This document shows, one piece after another, positions 26,001 to 34,447 of a stretch of DNA of 64,000 nucleotides. Location: assembly GCA_902776435.1 (NCBI GenBank), contig CACYQB010000001.1, positions 62,001-126,000 on the forward strand, read 5' to 3'. The notes beneath the pieces were generated by a model. That model worked only from the letters and a program-made list of their open reading frames with translations, did no database searches and had not been told where the DNA came from. The first letter of the stretch is position 1. Every line of letters begins with the position of its first letter. Made by a program: the position numbers and the translations under genes. The stretch comes from an uncultured Bacteroidales bacterium (lineage in GTDB: Bacteria; Bacteroidota; Bacteroidia; Bacteroidales; Muribaculaceae).

Positions 26001-26753
26001 ATGAAACGTGAGGACTTTATGGTAGAGGTGTGTGCCAATGGGGTTGAATCCTGCATCGCAGCACAAGAGGGCGGGGCCGACCGCGTGGAATTGTGCGCAG
26101 GCATCCCTGAGGGCGGCACGACACCCAGTTATGGCGAAATCAAGGTGGCGCGCCGCGTGCTCACCACCACGCGTTTGCACGTGATTATCCGTCCCCGTGG
26201 CGGTGACTTCCTCTATACCGACCTGGAAGTGGAGCGCATGGCGGCAGATATCGATGTGTGCCGCGAGTTGGGTGTGGATGGCGTGGTGTTCGGCTGCTTG
26301 AATGCCGACGGCACGATTGACATGGAGAAGAACCGTTATCTCATGGAGTGCAGTAAAGGCATGAGCGTGACGTGTCATCGGGCATTTGACCGGGCTGCAA
26401 ATCCCGAACAGGCTCTAGAAGATGTCATTGACCTCGGCTTTGACCGCATCCTGACCTCGGGCCAGCAGCCTAAGGCCATCCAGGGTGTGGAATTGCTGGC
26501 AAAACTGAACCGCCTAGCGGCAGGACGCATCATCCTCATGGCCGGTAGCGGCGTGACCGAGCAGAACATCCGCGAACTGCATGAGGCAACGGGCCTGCAT
26601 GAGTTCCATTTCTCTGGGCGTGAGCCGCAGCCGAGCGGCATGCAGTATATTAACCCTAACCTCTACATGGGACGTCCAGGTGTTAATGAGGCTGCCCTCG
26701 ACTACACTACGGCAAAACGCGTTGCCGCTACCATATCCCAATTAATTGATTGA
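26001..26753 (+). CDS. cutC: CutC family protein
   Basis: This 250-residue protein is a TIM-barrel CutC, named for copper homeostasis, though its true role is uncertain. Markers are VEVCANGVESCIAAQEGGA at the start, ADRVELCAGIPEGGTTPS, VIIRPRGGDFLYTDLE, GVVFGCLNADGTID, VTCHRAFDRAANPEQALED and RILTSGQQPKA. Length fits the family. It has no signal peptide. It lies 21 bp after the NAGPA gene and 30 bp before a C10 peptidase gene, a cytoplasmic enzyme inserted between secreted-protein genes and perhaps in the same transcript. Confidence 0.95.
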   Translation: MKREDFMVEVCANGVESCIAAQEGGADRVELCAGIPEGGTTPSYGEIKVARRVLTTTRLHVIIRPRGGDFLYTDLEVERMAADIDVCRELGVDGVVFGCLNADGTIDMEKNRYLMECSKGMSVTCHRAFDRAANPEQALEDVIDLGFDRILTSGQQPKAIQGVELLAKLNRLAAGRIILMAGSGVTEQNIRELHEATGLHEFHFSGREPQPSGMQYINPNLYMGRPGVNEAALDYTTAKRVAATISQLID

Positions 26754-26783
26754 CAATTAGATATTATTATATAGATATTCCAG

Positions 26784-29357
26784 ATGAAACGAATACTTAG
26801 TGTTTTAGTTATTACGATGACCGCGGTTTGCGGTCTGCAGGCTGCTCAAGTAAATGTTACTGAAGCGCGCCATGTGGCTGAGCAGTTTTTTTCGGCCAGG
26901 TCATTGCGTCATGCTCCAGCATCGGCCCAGCCAGTGATGCGTCATGCCTATACGGCCGAGCACGAGCGTTTTTATGTCTTTAACCGTGGAGAACAGAACG
27001 GTTTTGTAGTAGTGGCTGGTGATGACCGCTTGCCGCAAGTGCTGGCTTACGGTGAAAGCGGGTCATTTGTGGCAGACAGGCTTCCGCTTGGTATGCAGGA
27101 CTGGATGACCGAGATGAACCGCGAGATTGCTTTCCTGCAATCGCACAGCGGGGTAGCAACTCATCAACCTGTAAAGCGCGCGGTGCCTATCAATCCGTTG
27201 ATGACGACATTTTGGGACCAAGGTTGGCCTTATAACATGCTGTGTCCCACCTATAATGGTGGCACTGAACGTGCTGTCACGGGATGTGTTGCAACCGCTA
27301 TGGCTCAGATCATGAATTACCATGAATGGCCATTGCGGGGCACTGGCCGCCATTCCTATAATTGCGATGTAAACGATACAGACCCCACAACCTTGAGTGC
27401 CGACTTCAGCCAATCGGTCTATGAGTGGGACAAGATGCTGGATGTTTACAATCAAGAGAGCAATGAGGAATCCTGCTATGCCGTGGCCAAGCTGATGAGC
27501 GATGCGGGTATCTCGATTGATATGGGTTATGGCAGTTCGAGTGGCGCTTCCGAGGCTGCGGTGCTGACGGCGCTGACACGTTATTTTGGTTACAGCAGTA
27601 GGCATTATTTGCTGGACCGTGACTTGTTCGGCTCGGAGGAGTGGGACCAACTTCTATACGATGAAATCGGTGCTGGACGTCCGATTTTGTATTGCGGTTA
27701 TACTTACACGCAAGGTTCCTTGAGTGGCCATGCTTTTGTGCTGGACGGTGTTGATGCCGACGGCCTGTTTCATGTCAACTGGGGATGGGGCGGTTCCAGT
27801 GACGGCTATTTCATGGTTTCGGTGCTGGCTCCAGGATCTGGCTATAATTTCAAGTTTGGACAAGACGCTATCTTCGGAGTAGTACCCGCCCATGATGCTG
27901 ATTTAGTCCCTGGAGTCCTCTATGTGCGAGGTATAATGCATCCAGACACGTACACATTGCCCCGTGGTGAGAAAGTGAGTGTGAATTTCTCGGATATCTA
28001 TGTTGAAGGCAACTTGATGGATACTGCAGGCGTAGATTATTCAGGATATTGGCCTGCGGTCTATGACATGATTCCCATGGAACTTCGTGTCTTTGACCAG
28101 AACGGCGCGATAAAGCAGACCCATAGATTCAGTTATAAGGTTTACATCAGTGGTTGGGGACCAGCGTCTCCCAGCATCGAGTTCATGCCTGATGCCTCAC
28201 TCAGTGATGGTGAATATGAGGTGAAAATCGCCTATTCAGTGAACAGGGATGAGAATTATGACTCATGGGTTTGTGATGATTACGGAAATAACGTGTATTG
28301 CAAGATGCTCTTGAGCGGTGACAAGATTTATCTGGAGGATTGTTTCTTGGCCTCAAAGTATAATCTGGAGTCTATGGAAGCCGATAATAGCATCTTTGTG
28401 GGTGAGCCGTTTGAAGTGGATGTGACTCTTGCTTATCCCAGGTCGTGGGGCAGCCAGTCAAGACCCAGTACAACGGGCAACATTCGCTTGCAGATGATGA
28501 AGAACGGCGAGGTTGTGGCAACTGGTGAGCCGATGGCGGTATCGGTACCCTATGATGCAACTGCAACCTTCAGATTGCAGATGACGGCGCCCACCCAGTG
28601 GGGACGATATGATCTGATGGTGGTTGATGATTGTGGCCGATTGTTCCAGCCTGCCTCGGATTGGGCTGATTATGATGAGGCAGCAGGAATGATGAAGGTT
28701 ATCGTTGTGCCCAAGAGTGAAGAACTTGTCGAGGACTTTGAAACGATGACAGCCAACAGCAAGACCAATGACACCAATGTGGAGGGACGTTTCACATCAT
28801 GGAGCTTCAACAAGAGTGGCGTTCGTGCCCCAGGTGAGGGCAAATGCCATGGAACCAACTCCGTGATGATGAAGAAACCCAGCACGTTCTATAGCGTTGA
28901 GCCGCTCCATCATAATATTTATATGGCTACCGCCACATTCTTCAACAACTCATCGACTGAGGCGAAATATACGCTGGAATATTCAGTGGATGATGCCGCC
29001 ACATGGGTTAAAGCGCTCACCATTGATGATACTGAGGCTGCCGTGGTTCCGGCAACAAGTGTCACTCAAGTCATCTGGCAACTCAACTTGAAGTCCAGTG
29101 AGCCAACCCTGTTCCGTATTGCAATGACAGGCGGCGGCTCGGCGGCAACCTATGTCGATGATTTTATCCTGCGATACAATGATTCGATAGTTATTGGAGA
29201 TGTTAATGTCGATGGAGAGGTGAATATCGCCGATGTGAATGCGGTTATCGAAATCATCCTGACTGATGGCTCGATTTCTACTGCCGACGTGAATGGTGAT
29301 GGTGAAGTGAACATTGCTGACATCAACGCTATCCTCGACCATATCCTGGGATCTTGA
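26784..29357 (+). CDS. C10 (streptopain-like) peptidase with dockerin tail, 857 aa
   Basis: This secreted cysteine protease has a signal peptide (about 1-20), an inhibitory propeptide of the Spi type (about 25-115; ERFYVFNRGEQNGFVVVAGD), and a C10 catalytic domain. TGCVATAMAQIM holds the nucleophile Cys168. GHAFVLDGVDADG holds His316, and VNWGWGG gives Asn332 and Trp333; the 16-residue His-Asn spacing equals that of SpeB. A long beta-rich region follows (about 375-800) with jelly-roll-like sequence near 660-790. The tail has two dockerin loops (DVNVDGEVNIADVNAVIE and DVNGDGEVNIADINAILD). It differs from the five tandem paralogues in the region after the protease domain. A terminator follows at 29381. 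Confidence 0.93.
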   Translation: MKRILSVLVITMTAVCGLQAAQVNVTEARHVAEQFFSARSLRHAPASAQPVMRHAYTAEHERFYVFNRGEQNGFVVVAGDDRLPQVLAYGESGSFVADRLPLGMQDWMTEMNREIAFLQSHSGVATHQPVKRAVPINPLMTTFWDQGWPYNMLCPTYNGGTERAVTGCVATAMAQIMNYHEWPLRGTGRHSYNCDVNDTDPTTLSADFSQSVYEWDKMLDVYNQESNEESCYAVAKLMSDAGISIDMGYGSSSGASEAAVLTALTRYFGYSSRHYLLDRDLFGSEEWDQLLYDEIGAGRPILYCGYTYTQGSLSGHAFVLDGVDADGLFHVNWGWGGSSDGYFMVSVLAPGSGYNFKFGQDAIFGVVPAHDADLVPGVLYVRGIMHPDTYTLPRGEKVSVNFSDIYVEGNLMDTAGVDYSGYWPAVYDMIPMELRVFDQNGAIKQTHRFSYKVYISGWGPASPSIEFMPDASLSDGEYEVKIAYSVNRDENYDSWVCDDYGNNVYCKMLLSGDKIYLEDCFLASKYNLESMEADNSIFVGEPFEVDVTLAYPRSWGSQSRPSTTGNIRLQMMKNGEVVATGEPMAVSVPYDATATFRLQMTAPTQWGRYDLMVVDDCGRLFQPASDWADYDEAAGMMKVIVVPKSEELVEDFETMTANSKTNDTNVEGRFTSWSFNKSGVRAPGEGKCHGTNSVMMKKPSTFYSVEPLHHNIYMATATFFNNSSTEAKYTLEYSVDDAATWVKALTIDDTEAAVVPATSVTQVIWQLNLKSSEPTLFRIAMTGGGSAATYVDDFILRYNDSIVIGDVNVDGEVNIADVNAVIEIILTDGSISTADVNGDGEVNIADINAILDHILGS

Positions 29358-29380
29358 CGGATTCCTCATGTAATATGATT

Positions 29381-29419
29381 AAAGACAACCTCATGACTGA
29401 TGGCCACGAGGTTGTCTTT
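29381..29419 (+). terminator. Terminator after the 857-aa C10 peptidase gene
   Basis: AAAGACAACCTC (29381-29392) pairs perfectly with GAGGTTGTCTTT (29408-29419), a 12-bp stem with a 15-nt loop, ending in a T-rich side. It starts 24 bp after the stop codon. Confidence 0.8.
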
Positions 29420-29478
29420 ATACTACAGCAAGTCCAACGGTATAATACTGTGAGTTCAATGAAATTGTTCGCTAAGAA

Positions 29479-29688
29479 TCAGTGCGTTAGCCACTCCCCC
29501 TCTGTGATTAGAGAGGAGCTCCTCCCCCGCCTGGGGGGAGGTGGCACGAAGTGCCGGAGAAGGGTGAGTGGATAGGGGCGTTGATGCTACCGCGACGGTG
29601 CATGCCTTAGGTGGCATCGACGCCCCCCGGCCCCCTCTTATCCAAGAGGGGGAGCTGAGTGTCAGCAGTTTATTCTCATCGAATTCAC
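29479..29688 (+). repeat. Structured dispersed repeat, copy A
   Basis: This roughly 210-bp element is closely matched by 55405-55611. It starts with TCAGTGCGTTAG and ends with TCGAATTCAC. Internal stems include CTCCCCC/GGGGGGAG (near 29520-29541), GGCAC/GTGCC, a central stem GGGGCGTTGATGCTACC with GGTGGCATCGACGCCCC, and CCCCCTCTT/AAGAGGGGG near the end. The outer ACTCCCCCTCT and the final AGAGGGGGAG are also complementary. No transposase is encoded. It lies in the 3' flank of a gene, as copy B does. Confidence 0.85.
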
Positions 29689-29769
29689 AGTAAAGTGCTT
29701 GCTTTAGGGTTGATTTACCGGAATTTATGGATTTTTTGAATAATGCTGTTAAAATTCTTACGAAAAGTA

Positions 29770-29799
29770 TTGCACATTGAAAATCTTTCTATATTTTTG
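29770..29799 (+). promoter_or_regulatory. Promoter of the 445-aa C10 peptidase gene
   Basis: TTG at 29770-29772 is followed after 19 bp by TATTTTTG at 29792-29799, an exact TAnnTTTG. It predicts a leader of about 130 nt before the ATG at 29936. Confidence 0.55.
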
Positions 29800-29935
29800 T
29801 CCTTTAGGAATATAGCGGTTGTTTTTAAGCACTACGATATTACAAAAAGGACTGCGCTATACTCCTAATCATCATTAATCATTTTTATTTAATCCTCTTA
29901 TTATTTTATTAACACCATCAAAATTTTTTCAAGCT

Positions 29936-31273
29936 ATGTCTAAAAAGATTTCACAGTACATCATGATTTTGATGGCTATGCTCTCGTTGAGTGTTCCCGC
30001 ATGGAGCGCACCGCGCGACAAGCAAGCCATGTTGCAGTCGGCTAGGCAAGCCTTGATGTCAATGGCCGCGGGCGGCCATCGTTTTAATGCCTCGTCGCCC
30101 CTGGTTGAGTCCAGGACGACCAGTGCTTACACTCTTTATGAAACCCGTGACGGTGACTTTGCCATGATTGCTACCGATGACCGCTTGCCGGCAGTCCTGG
30201 CAGTGGGCAACGGCCAATCATCGGTTACAACACAGCCCAATCCAGGATTTGAGTGGTTCTGTAACAGTATTGAGCAAGTGTCAAACGCCCTCACCAGTGG
30301 AGACAAGGTTTTCACAACTACCCTGCCTGATCCAACCAAATATCCGGCCAAAGTGGATGCCCTGATCACGTCGCAATGGGGGCAGGATGCGCCTTACAGT
30401 TACTGGTGCCCGACGGGCTATGGCGAAATCTGTGATGACTACACGCCCGATGTCGTCCATTGCTGTGTGGGCTGCGTGGCTACCGCACTGGCCCAGTTGA
30501 CCCGTTATTACCGCTTTCCCGCCCATGCCTCGGGGACGGCCAATTTTATGATAGGCGACAAGGAAGCCAGCGCAAGTTTTGACGCGACATTTGATTGGGA
30601 TAATATGCTGGACACTTACCCCGAGGGGCAGTATACCGAGGCCCAGGGACGTGCCGCAGCCCTGTTGTCCTATGTCTGCGGGTTGATTAGCGGGATGACC
30701 TACGCTACCAATGAGTCCGGGTCAAGTAACCATTCTGCCCTGGCGGGTGCAAAGAACTACTTCGGCTACAACAAGGATGCTTCCATCATCGTGCGCAGTG
30801 ACTACAGCGAGCCGGAGTGGATGGATATGGTTTATAACGAGTTGGGTCATCAGCGCCCCTTGTACTATCAGGGAGTCTATCTCAAATTTGATCCATCGGT
30901 GGGTCTGATGGCAGCAGGTCACTCATTCCTCATTGACGGATACAACGAGGAGGGACTGGTTCACGTCAACTGGGGATGGTATGGCAACTACGATGGCTAC
31001 TTTGACATTGCTTTGCTTGACGTGCGAGGCATGCAGTTCAATGCCTATCAAGACATGGTCATCAATTTTGTGCCCGACCCAAGCCTGGTGGGCCTCACTG
31101 GGGACGTCAACGATGACGGCGTGGTCAACATCCAGGACGTGACCGACCTCATTGACTATCTGTTAAACAGTGATACAGCGCTGATTAACATGGCCAATGC
31201 TGATGTGGATGGTGACGGATCTATCAACATCGCCGATGTGACGGAACTTATAGATAACTTGCTCAAGCATTGA
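29936..31273 (+). CDS. Compact C10 peptidase with dockerin tail, 445 aa
   Basis: This secreted cysteine protease has a signal peptide (VPAWSAPRD), a propeptide (about 27-135), the C10 domain and a dockerin tail, with no long beta-rich region in between. CVGCVATALAQL holds Cys180; GHSFLIDGYNEEG holds His329; VNWGWYG gives Asn345 and Trp346, with SpeB-like spacing of 16. The tail loops are DVNDDGVVNIQDVTDLID and DVDGDGSINIADVTELID. It is the shortest C10 protein in the window, close to a minimal protease plus dockerin. It faces miaA convergently across 207 bp of hairpin-rich DNA. Confidence 0.93.
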   Translation: MSKKISQYIMILMAMLSLSVPAWSAPRDKQAMLQSARQALMSMAAGGHRFNASSPLVESRTTSAYTLYETRDGDFAMIATDDRLPAVLAVGNGQSSVTTQPNPGFEWFCNSIEQVSNALTSGDKVFTTTLPDPTKYPAKVDALITSQWGQDAPYSYWCPTGYGEICDDYTPDVVHCCVGCVATALAQLTRYYRFPAHASGTANFMIGDKEASASFDATFDWDNMLDTYPEGQYTEAQGRAAALLSYVCGLISGMTYATNESGSSNHSALAGAKNYFGYNKDASIIVRSDYSEPEWMDMVYNELGHQRPLYYQGVYLKFDPSVGLMAAGHSFLIDGYNEEGLVHVNWGWYGNYDGYFDIALLDVRGMQFNAYQDMVINFVPDPSLVGLTGDVNDDGVVNIQDVTDLIDYLLNSDTALINMANADVDGDGSINIADVTELIDNLLKH

Positions 31274-31295
31274 CCGTGATATAACATAATACCAG

Positions 31296-31387
31296 CCTTT
31301 AATTATATCCGTGCTGCGCACGGAGAAATTGAACTAAAAATTAATTATAATTTTGATTAATTTCCCGGCCGTCAGGCTAATTAAAGG
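31296..31387. repeat. Nested inverted repeat between convergent genes
   Basis: CCTTTAATTA (31296-31305) is the exact reverse complement of 31378-31387 and encloses the short hairpin CCGTGC/GCACGG (about 31309-31323). This is one of two palindromic structures in the 207-bp gap between the compact peptidase gene and miaA. Its role is unclear. Confidence 0.5.
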
Positions 31388-31421
31388 TCTAGAGGTTTGT
31401 TATAACTTGTCCTTAGATGCT

Positions 31422-31457
31422 AACTCGTTGAATATCAATGAAGATATTCAACGAGTT
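31422..31457. terminator. Bidirectional terminator or attenuator hairpin
   Basis: AACTCGTTGAATATC (31422-31436) is the exact reverse complement of 31443-31457, a 15-bp perfect stem with a 6-nt loop, 24 bp from the miaA stop codon. It can act on both convergent transcripts, but T-runs are weak on both sides. Confidence 0.6.
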
Positions 31458-31480
31458 CACGTTATGTTATTAAGCGTGAT

Positions 31481-32371
31481 TTAGAGCAGGCTAATGGCGG
31501 TGTCAATGGCTTGGTCGGGTGTGGTCCAGATGATGTCGGGGTCGCGGCGATACCAGGTGAGTTGCTTTTTGGCATACACGCGCGTGTTTTTCTTCATGCG
31601 CTCGATGGCGGTAGTGCGGTCCATCGTACCGTCAAAGATGGCAAACATTTCCTTCATTCCCACCGTGTTGAGCGAATTAAGGTGTCGCAAATGAAAGACC
31701 GACCGAGCCTCTTGTTCCAAGCCCGCTTCAATCATGCGGTCCACCCGCTGGTTGATGCGTGAAAATAACTGGTCGCGCTCGATATTGAGGGCCAGCTTGA
31801 TGATGCGGAAGTCGCGCCGCTTGGCGGTTCCTGTGCGCAGGGTGGAGTAGGGCACCCCCGCCTGGCGGCAGATCTCCACACCATGGCACACGCGGCTGGT
31901 GTTCTTGCGGTCGATCGTGGCGGCATACTGCGGGTCTAATTGCTCCAATTCTTTCACCAGGCTTTCCAGGCCTTCACGTTGCAGCTTCTCCTTGACGGCA
32001 GTGCGCACCTCAGCACTGATGTCGGGCAACCGGTCAATGCCACGGCACACGGCGTCAACATACAGCATCGACCCACCGCACATCACTACACAGTCGCCTT
32101 GCTGCCACAATGACGGCAAGAGCGCCATCACCTCGCTCTCGAATTGCGCCGCGCTGTAACTCTCTTCCAAGTCCTTGAATGCCACAAAATGGTGACGAAC
32201 GGCGGCCAATTCTTCGGGTGTGGGTGCCGCGGTGCAGATGGGGATACCGCGGTAGATCTGGCGGGAATCGGCGTTGATGATGTCACAATGCAGCCGCTGC
32301 GCCAGCCCGATGGCTGTCGCTGTCTTGCCCACTCCCGTGGGGCCTGTGATGACAATCAGCGTTCGGTTCAT
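31481..32371 (-). CDS. miaA: tRNA dimethylallyltransferase
   Basis: MiaA adds a dimethylallyl group to A37 of tRNAs reading UNN codons, in the cytoplasm. The P-loop GPTGVGKTAT is at residues 10-19. INADSRQIYRGIPI and ADSRQ are conserved substrate residues; FVAFKDLEESYSAAQFE, VMCGGSMLYVDAVCRGID and KKQLTWYRRDPDIIW follow in family order. The 296-residue length fits. The start codon overlaps the end of the upstream AI-2E gene by 4 bp (32368-32371), so the two are translationally coupled on the minus strand. Confidence 0.96.
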   Translation of the reverse strand: MNRTLIVITGPTGVGKTATAIGLAQRLHCDIINADSRQIYRGIPICTAAPTPEELAAVRHHFVAFKDLEESYSAAQFESEVMALLPSLWQQGDCVVMCGGSMLYVDAVCRGIDRLPDISAEVRTAVKEKLQREGLESLVKELEQLDPQYAATIDRKNTSRVCHGVEICRQAGVPYSTLRTGTAKRRDFRIIKLALNIERDQLFSRINQRVDRMIEAGLEQEARSVFHLRHLNSLNTVGMKEMFAIFDGTMDRTTAIERMKKNTRVYAKKQLTWYRRDPDIIWTTPDQAIDTAISLL

Positions 32372-33558
32372 TCTTCCTGTTTTTCCTCATTCCGGTACAT
32401 GTTGAGGAATGACGATGTCAGGGCTAGAGGTGTCTTGCTATCCTTGATGTCTTTTTTCTTGGATTTGTGCAAGGGGTTGGGCTGGTGTAGCACAAACTCG
32501 CAGTAATAGGAGATGATGAGCGTTGTCAGCGGCAGTCCGATGATCAGTCCGATAAAGCCCATCACATATACCCATAGCGATAGCGACAGGAAGATGATGG
32601 CGGGATTAAGGCCCATCTGGCTCTTCATGATTGTGGGAATCAATACCATGTCCTGGATGATTTGGCAGATGATATAGGCAAGGATGACCCAGCCGAACAT
32701 CACCCAGAAACTGCCGCCTGTTGCCGCCGTGGCCACCAGACACAGGAAGGCTGCAATGGGAATAGAAATGAGTTGCAAGTAGGGTACCATGTTGAGGACA
32801 CCGACAAACAGGCCGAAGGCAATCGCCATCGGTAGCCCGATGATGTAGAACTCGATGGCAAAAATCACGCCCACAAAGAATGATACTGCTGCTTGCCCGC
32901 GGAAGTAGCGGCTCATCGTGTCGGCTACGTCACCGAAGATGCGCAATGCCATGCGGCGGTACTTTGAGGGGATGGCCGCTTTGAGTGCGTGTGACAATTT
33001 ATTGAAATCCAGCAGGATGAAGAACATGTACAAGAGCACGATAAACCATGAAATGATGTTGAAAATCACGCTCATGGTACCTCCCACCACCGACCATGCT
33101 CCAGATACCGCCTTGTTGATGATTTCCATCCATTGCTGCTTGCTGAACATCTCGTTGATCTTGTTCAAATCGATGTAGCGACGGATGAACTCGTTGATTT
33201 CGGAAGGAACGTAGGGAATCCTCAGCGAAGACTTGGCATAGGCAGCCAGTTGCTTGGACATCACCCCGAACTCATCTATCAGGTAGGGGATAACCAGCCA
33301 GCACAAGCCTACTATCACAGCAATGACGATAAGCAAGGCCAGCACCACGGCGATGCCGCGGGACTTGATGTGTAACTTGCGTATGAGCCATTCGACTAGC
33401 GGTTCAATCAGATAGGCTAAAATGAAGCCAACGACAAACGGCATCAATACAGGGCTCAAGTAGTTGATGAGCCACACGCCGACGACGACGCTGATGAGTG
33501 TCAGCACCATCCTCACCACGCGGTCAAAGTCATATTTTTTCTGCACTGTCTGTGACAT
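32368..33558 (-). CDS. AI-2E/PerM family transporter
   Basis: This 396-residue inner-membrane protein belongs to the AI-2E (TqsA/PerM) family. It has about eight hydrophobic segments, with an early pair (LISVVVGVWLINYLSPVL, VGFILAYLIEPLVEWL) and a late PFAM-typical block (FGLFVGVLNMVPYLQL, WVMFGWVILAYIICQIIQD, MGLNPAIIFLSLSLWVYVMG). The soluble C-terminal tail of about 50 residues is basic. Some members export autoinducer-2 or act as sodium/proton antiporters, so the substrate is not assigned. It overlaps miaA by 4 bp. Confidence 0.9.
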   Translation of the reverse strand: MSQTVQKKYDFDRVVRMVLTLISVVVGVWLINYLSPVLMPFVVGFILAYLIEPLVEWLIRKLHIKSRGIAVVLALLIVIAVIVGLCWLVIPYLIDEFGVMSKQLAAYAKSSLRIPYVPSEINEFIRRYIDLNKINEMFSKQQWMEIINKAVSGAWSVVGGTMSVIFNIISWFIVLLYMFFILLDFNKLSHALKAAIPSKYRRMALRIFGDVADTMSRYFRGQAAVSFFVGVIFAIEFYIIGLPMAIAFGLFVGVLNMVPYLQLISIPIAAFLCLVATAATGGSFWVMFGWVILAYIICQIIQDMVLIPTIMKSQMGLNPAIIFLSLSLWVYVMGFIGLIIGLPLTTLIISYYCEFVLHQPNPLHKSKKKDIKDSKTPLALTSSFLNMYRNEEKQEE

Positions 33559-33606
33559 GTCTGGAATAACTGAATGATTTGGATATACTTGGAAAATGGG
33601 ATTGAC

Positions 33607-34362
33607 CTAAAACTGAATATCCACTTCCACGGGACAGTGGTCGCTGCCGTAGATTTCGGTATGGATCTTGGCATCGGTCAACTGATCTAGCAGGCGGTTG
33701 CTGACCAGGAAATAGTCGATGCGCCATCCCGCGTTCTTCTCGCGGGCCTTGAAGCGGTAACTCCACCACGAGTAGATGTCGGTCACATCAGGGTTGAAGA
33801 AGCGCCAGGTGTCAGTGAAGCCAGCACCGAGCAGGGTGGTCATTTTCTCGCGTTCCTCGTCGGTGAAACCGGCATTTTTGCGGTTGGTCTTGGGATTCTT
33901 CAAGTCTATCTCCTGATGGGCCACGTTGAGGTCGCCGCACACGATAACGGGTTTCTTCTTGTCCAACTCCAGCAGATAGGCACGGAAGGCATCTTCCCAG
34001 GTCATACGGTAGTCCAGGCGACGCAGGCCGTCCTGACTGTTAGGCGTGTAGCAGGTAACCAGATAGAAGTCGGGCATCTCCAGGGTGATGACACGTCCCT
34101 CGTGGTCATGTTCCTCGATGCCCATGCCGTAACTGATGCTCAGCGGCTCATGGCGGCTGTAAATCGCTGTCCCCGAGTAGCCCTTCTTTTCGGCATAGTT
34201 CCAGTAGGAGCGATAACCGTCAAATTCCAGATCGAGTTGTCCCGCCTGCATCTTGGTCTCCTGCAGGCAGAAGAAGTCGGCGTCCAGTTCCTTGAATATT
34301 TCATCAAAGCCCTTGCCTACCACGGCCCTCAGGCCATTCACGTTCCACGAGATAAATTTCAT
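33607..34362 (-). CDS. xth: Exodeoxyribonuclease III
   Basis: This 251-residue enzyme is an AP endonuclease and 3'-5' exonuclease of base-excision repair. It starts [14 protein letters not shown], followed by FFCLQETKM (metal-binding Glu), YPYHGTA-like [23 protein letters not shown] and [10 protein letters not shown], the usual order of the family. The ATG at 34362 is chosen; the open frame runs 50 codons further upstream but that part is not conserved and lies across the promoter at 34393-34423. The gene is divergent from the RluA gene, with only 85 bp between starts. Confidence 0.95.
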   Translation of the reverse strand: MKFISWNVNGLRAVVGKGFDEIFKELDADFFCLQETKMQAGQLDLEFDGYRSYWNYAEKKGYSGTAIYSRHEPLSISYGMGIEEHDHEGRVITLEMPDFYLVTCYTPNSQDGLRRLDYRMTWEDAFRAYLLELDKKKPVIVCGDLNVAHQEIDLKNPKTNRKNAGFTDEEREKMTTLLGAGFTDTWRFFNPDVTDIYSWWSYRFKAREKNAGWRIDYFLVSNRLLDQLTDAKIHTEIYGSDHCPVEVDIQF

Positions 34363-34392
34363 TGCTTGTAGCGTTTTTAGAGATTTAACTTG

Positions 34393-34423
34393 CAAATTTA
34401 GTACAATAGGCACGAAAAACAAA
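34393..34423 (-). promoter_or_regulatory. Promoter of exodeoxyribonuclease III
   Basis: On the minus strand TTTG (34423-34420), 19 bp, then TAAATTTG (34400-34393) match the Bacteroidetes consensus exactly. The expected start is about 34386, giving a leader of about 24 nt. Confidence 0.65.
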
Positions 34424-34433
34424 ACGAAAACTG

Positions 34434-34441
34434 TAATTTTG
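34434..34441 (+). promoter_or_regulatory. -7 element directly before the RluA start
   Basis: TAATTTTG matches TAnnTTTG. The usual start distance places transcription at or next to the ATG at 34448, so the mRNA could be leaderless. No TTTG sits at the normal -33 distance on this strand. Confidence 0.35.
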
Positions 34442-34447
34442 CACTTG

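Larger units (their letters stand above)
29358..29935. other. 578-bp intergenic region with terminator, repeat and promoter
   Basis: From left to right this gap holds the terminator hairpin of the upstream peptidase gene (29381-29419), copy A of a structured dispersed repeat (29479-29688), an A+T-rich stretch, and the promoter (29770-29799) of the next peptidase gene with a leader of about 130 nt. A 73-codon frame across the repeat (29354-29575) is judged spurious. Confidence 0.7.

Noticed and set aside
29354-29575. 73-codon frame across repeat copy A
   Set aside because: It crosses the terminator and the structured repeat and has low-complexity translation.
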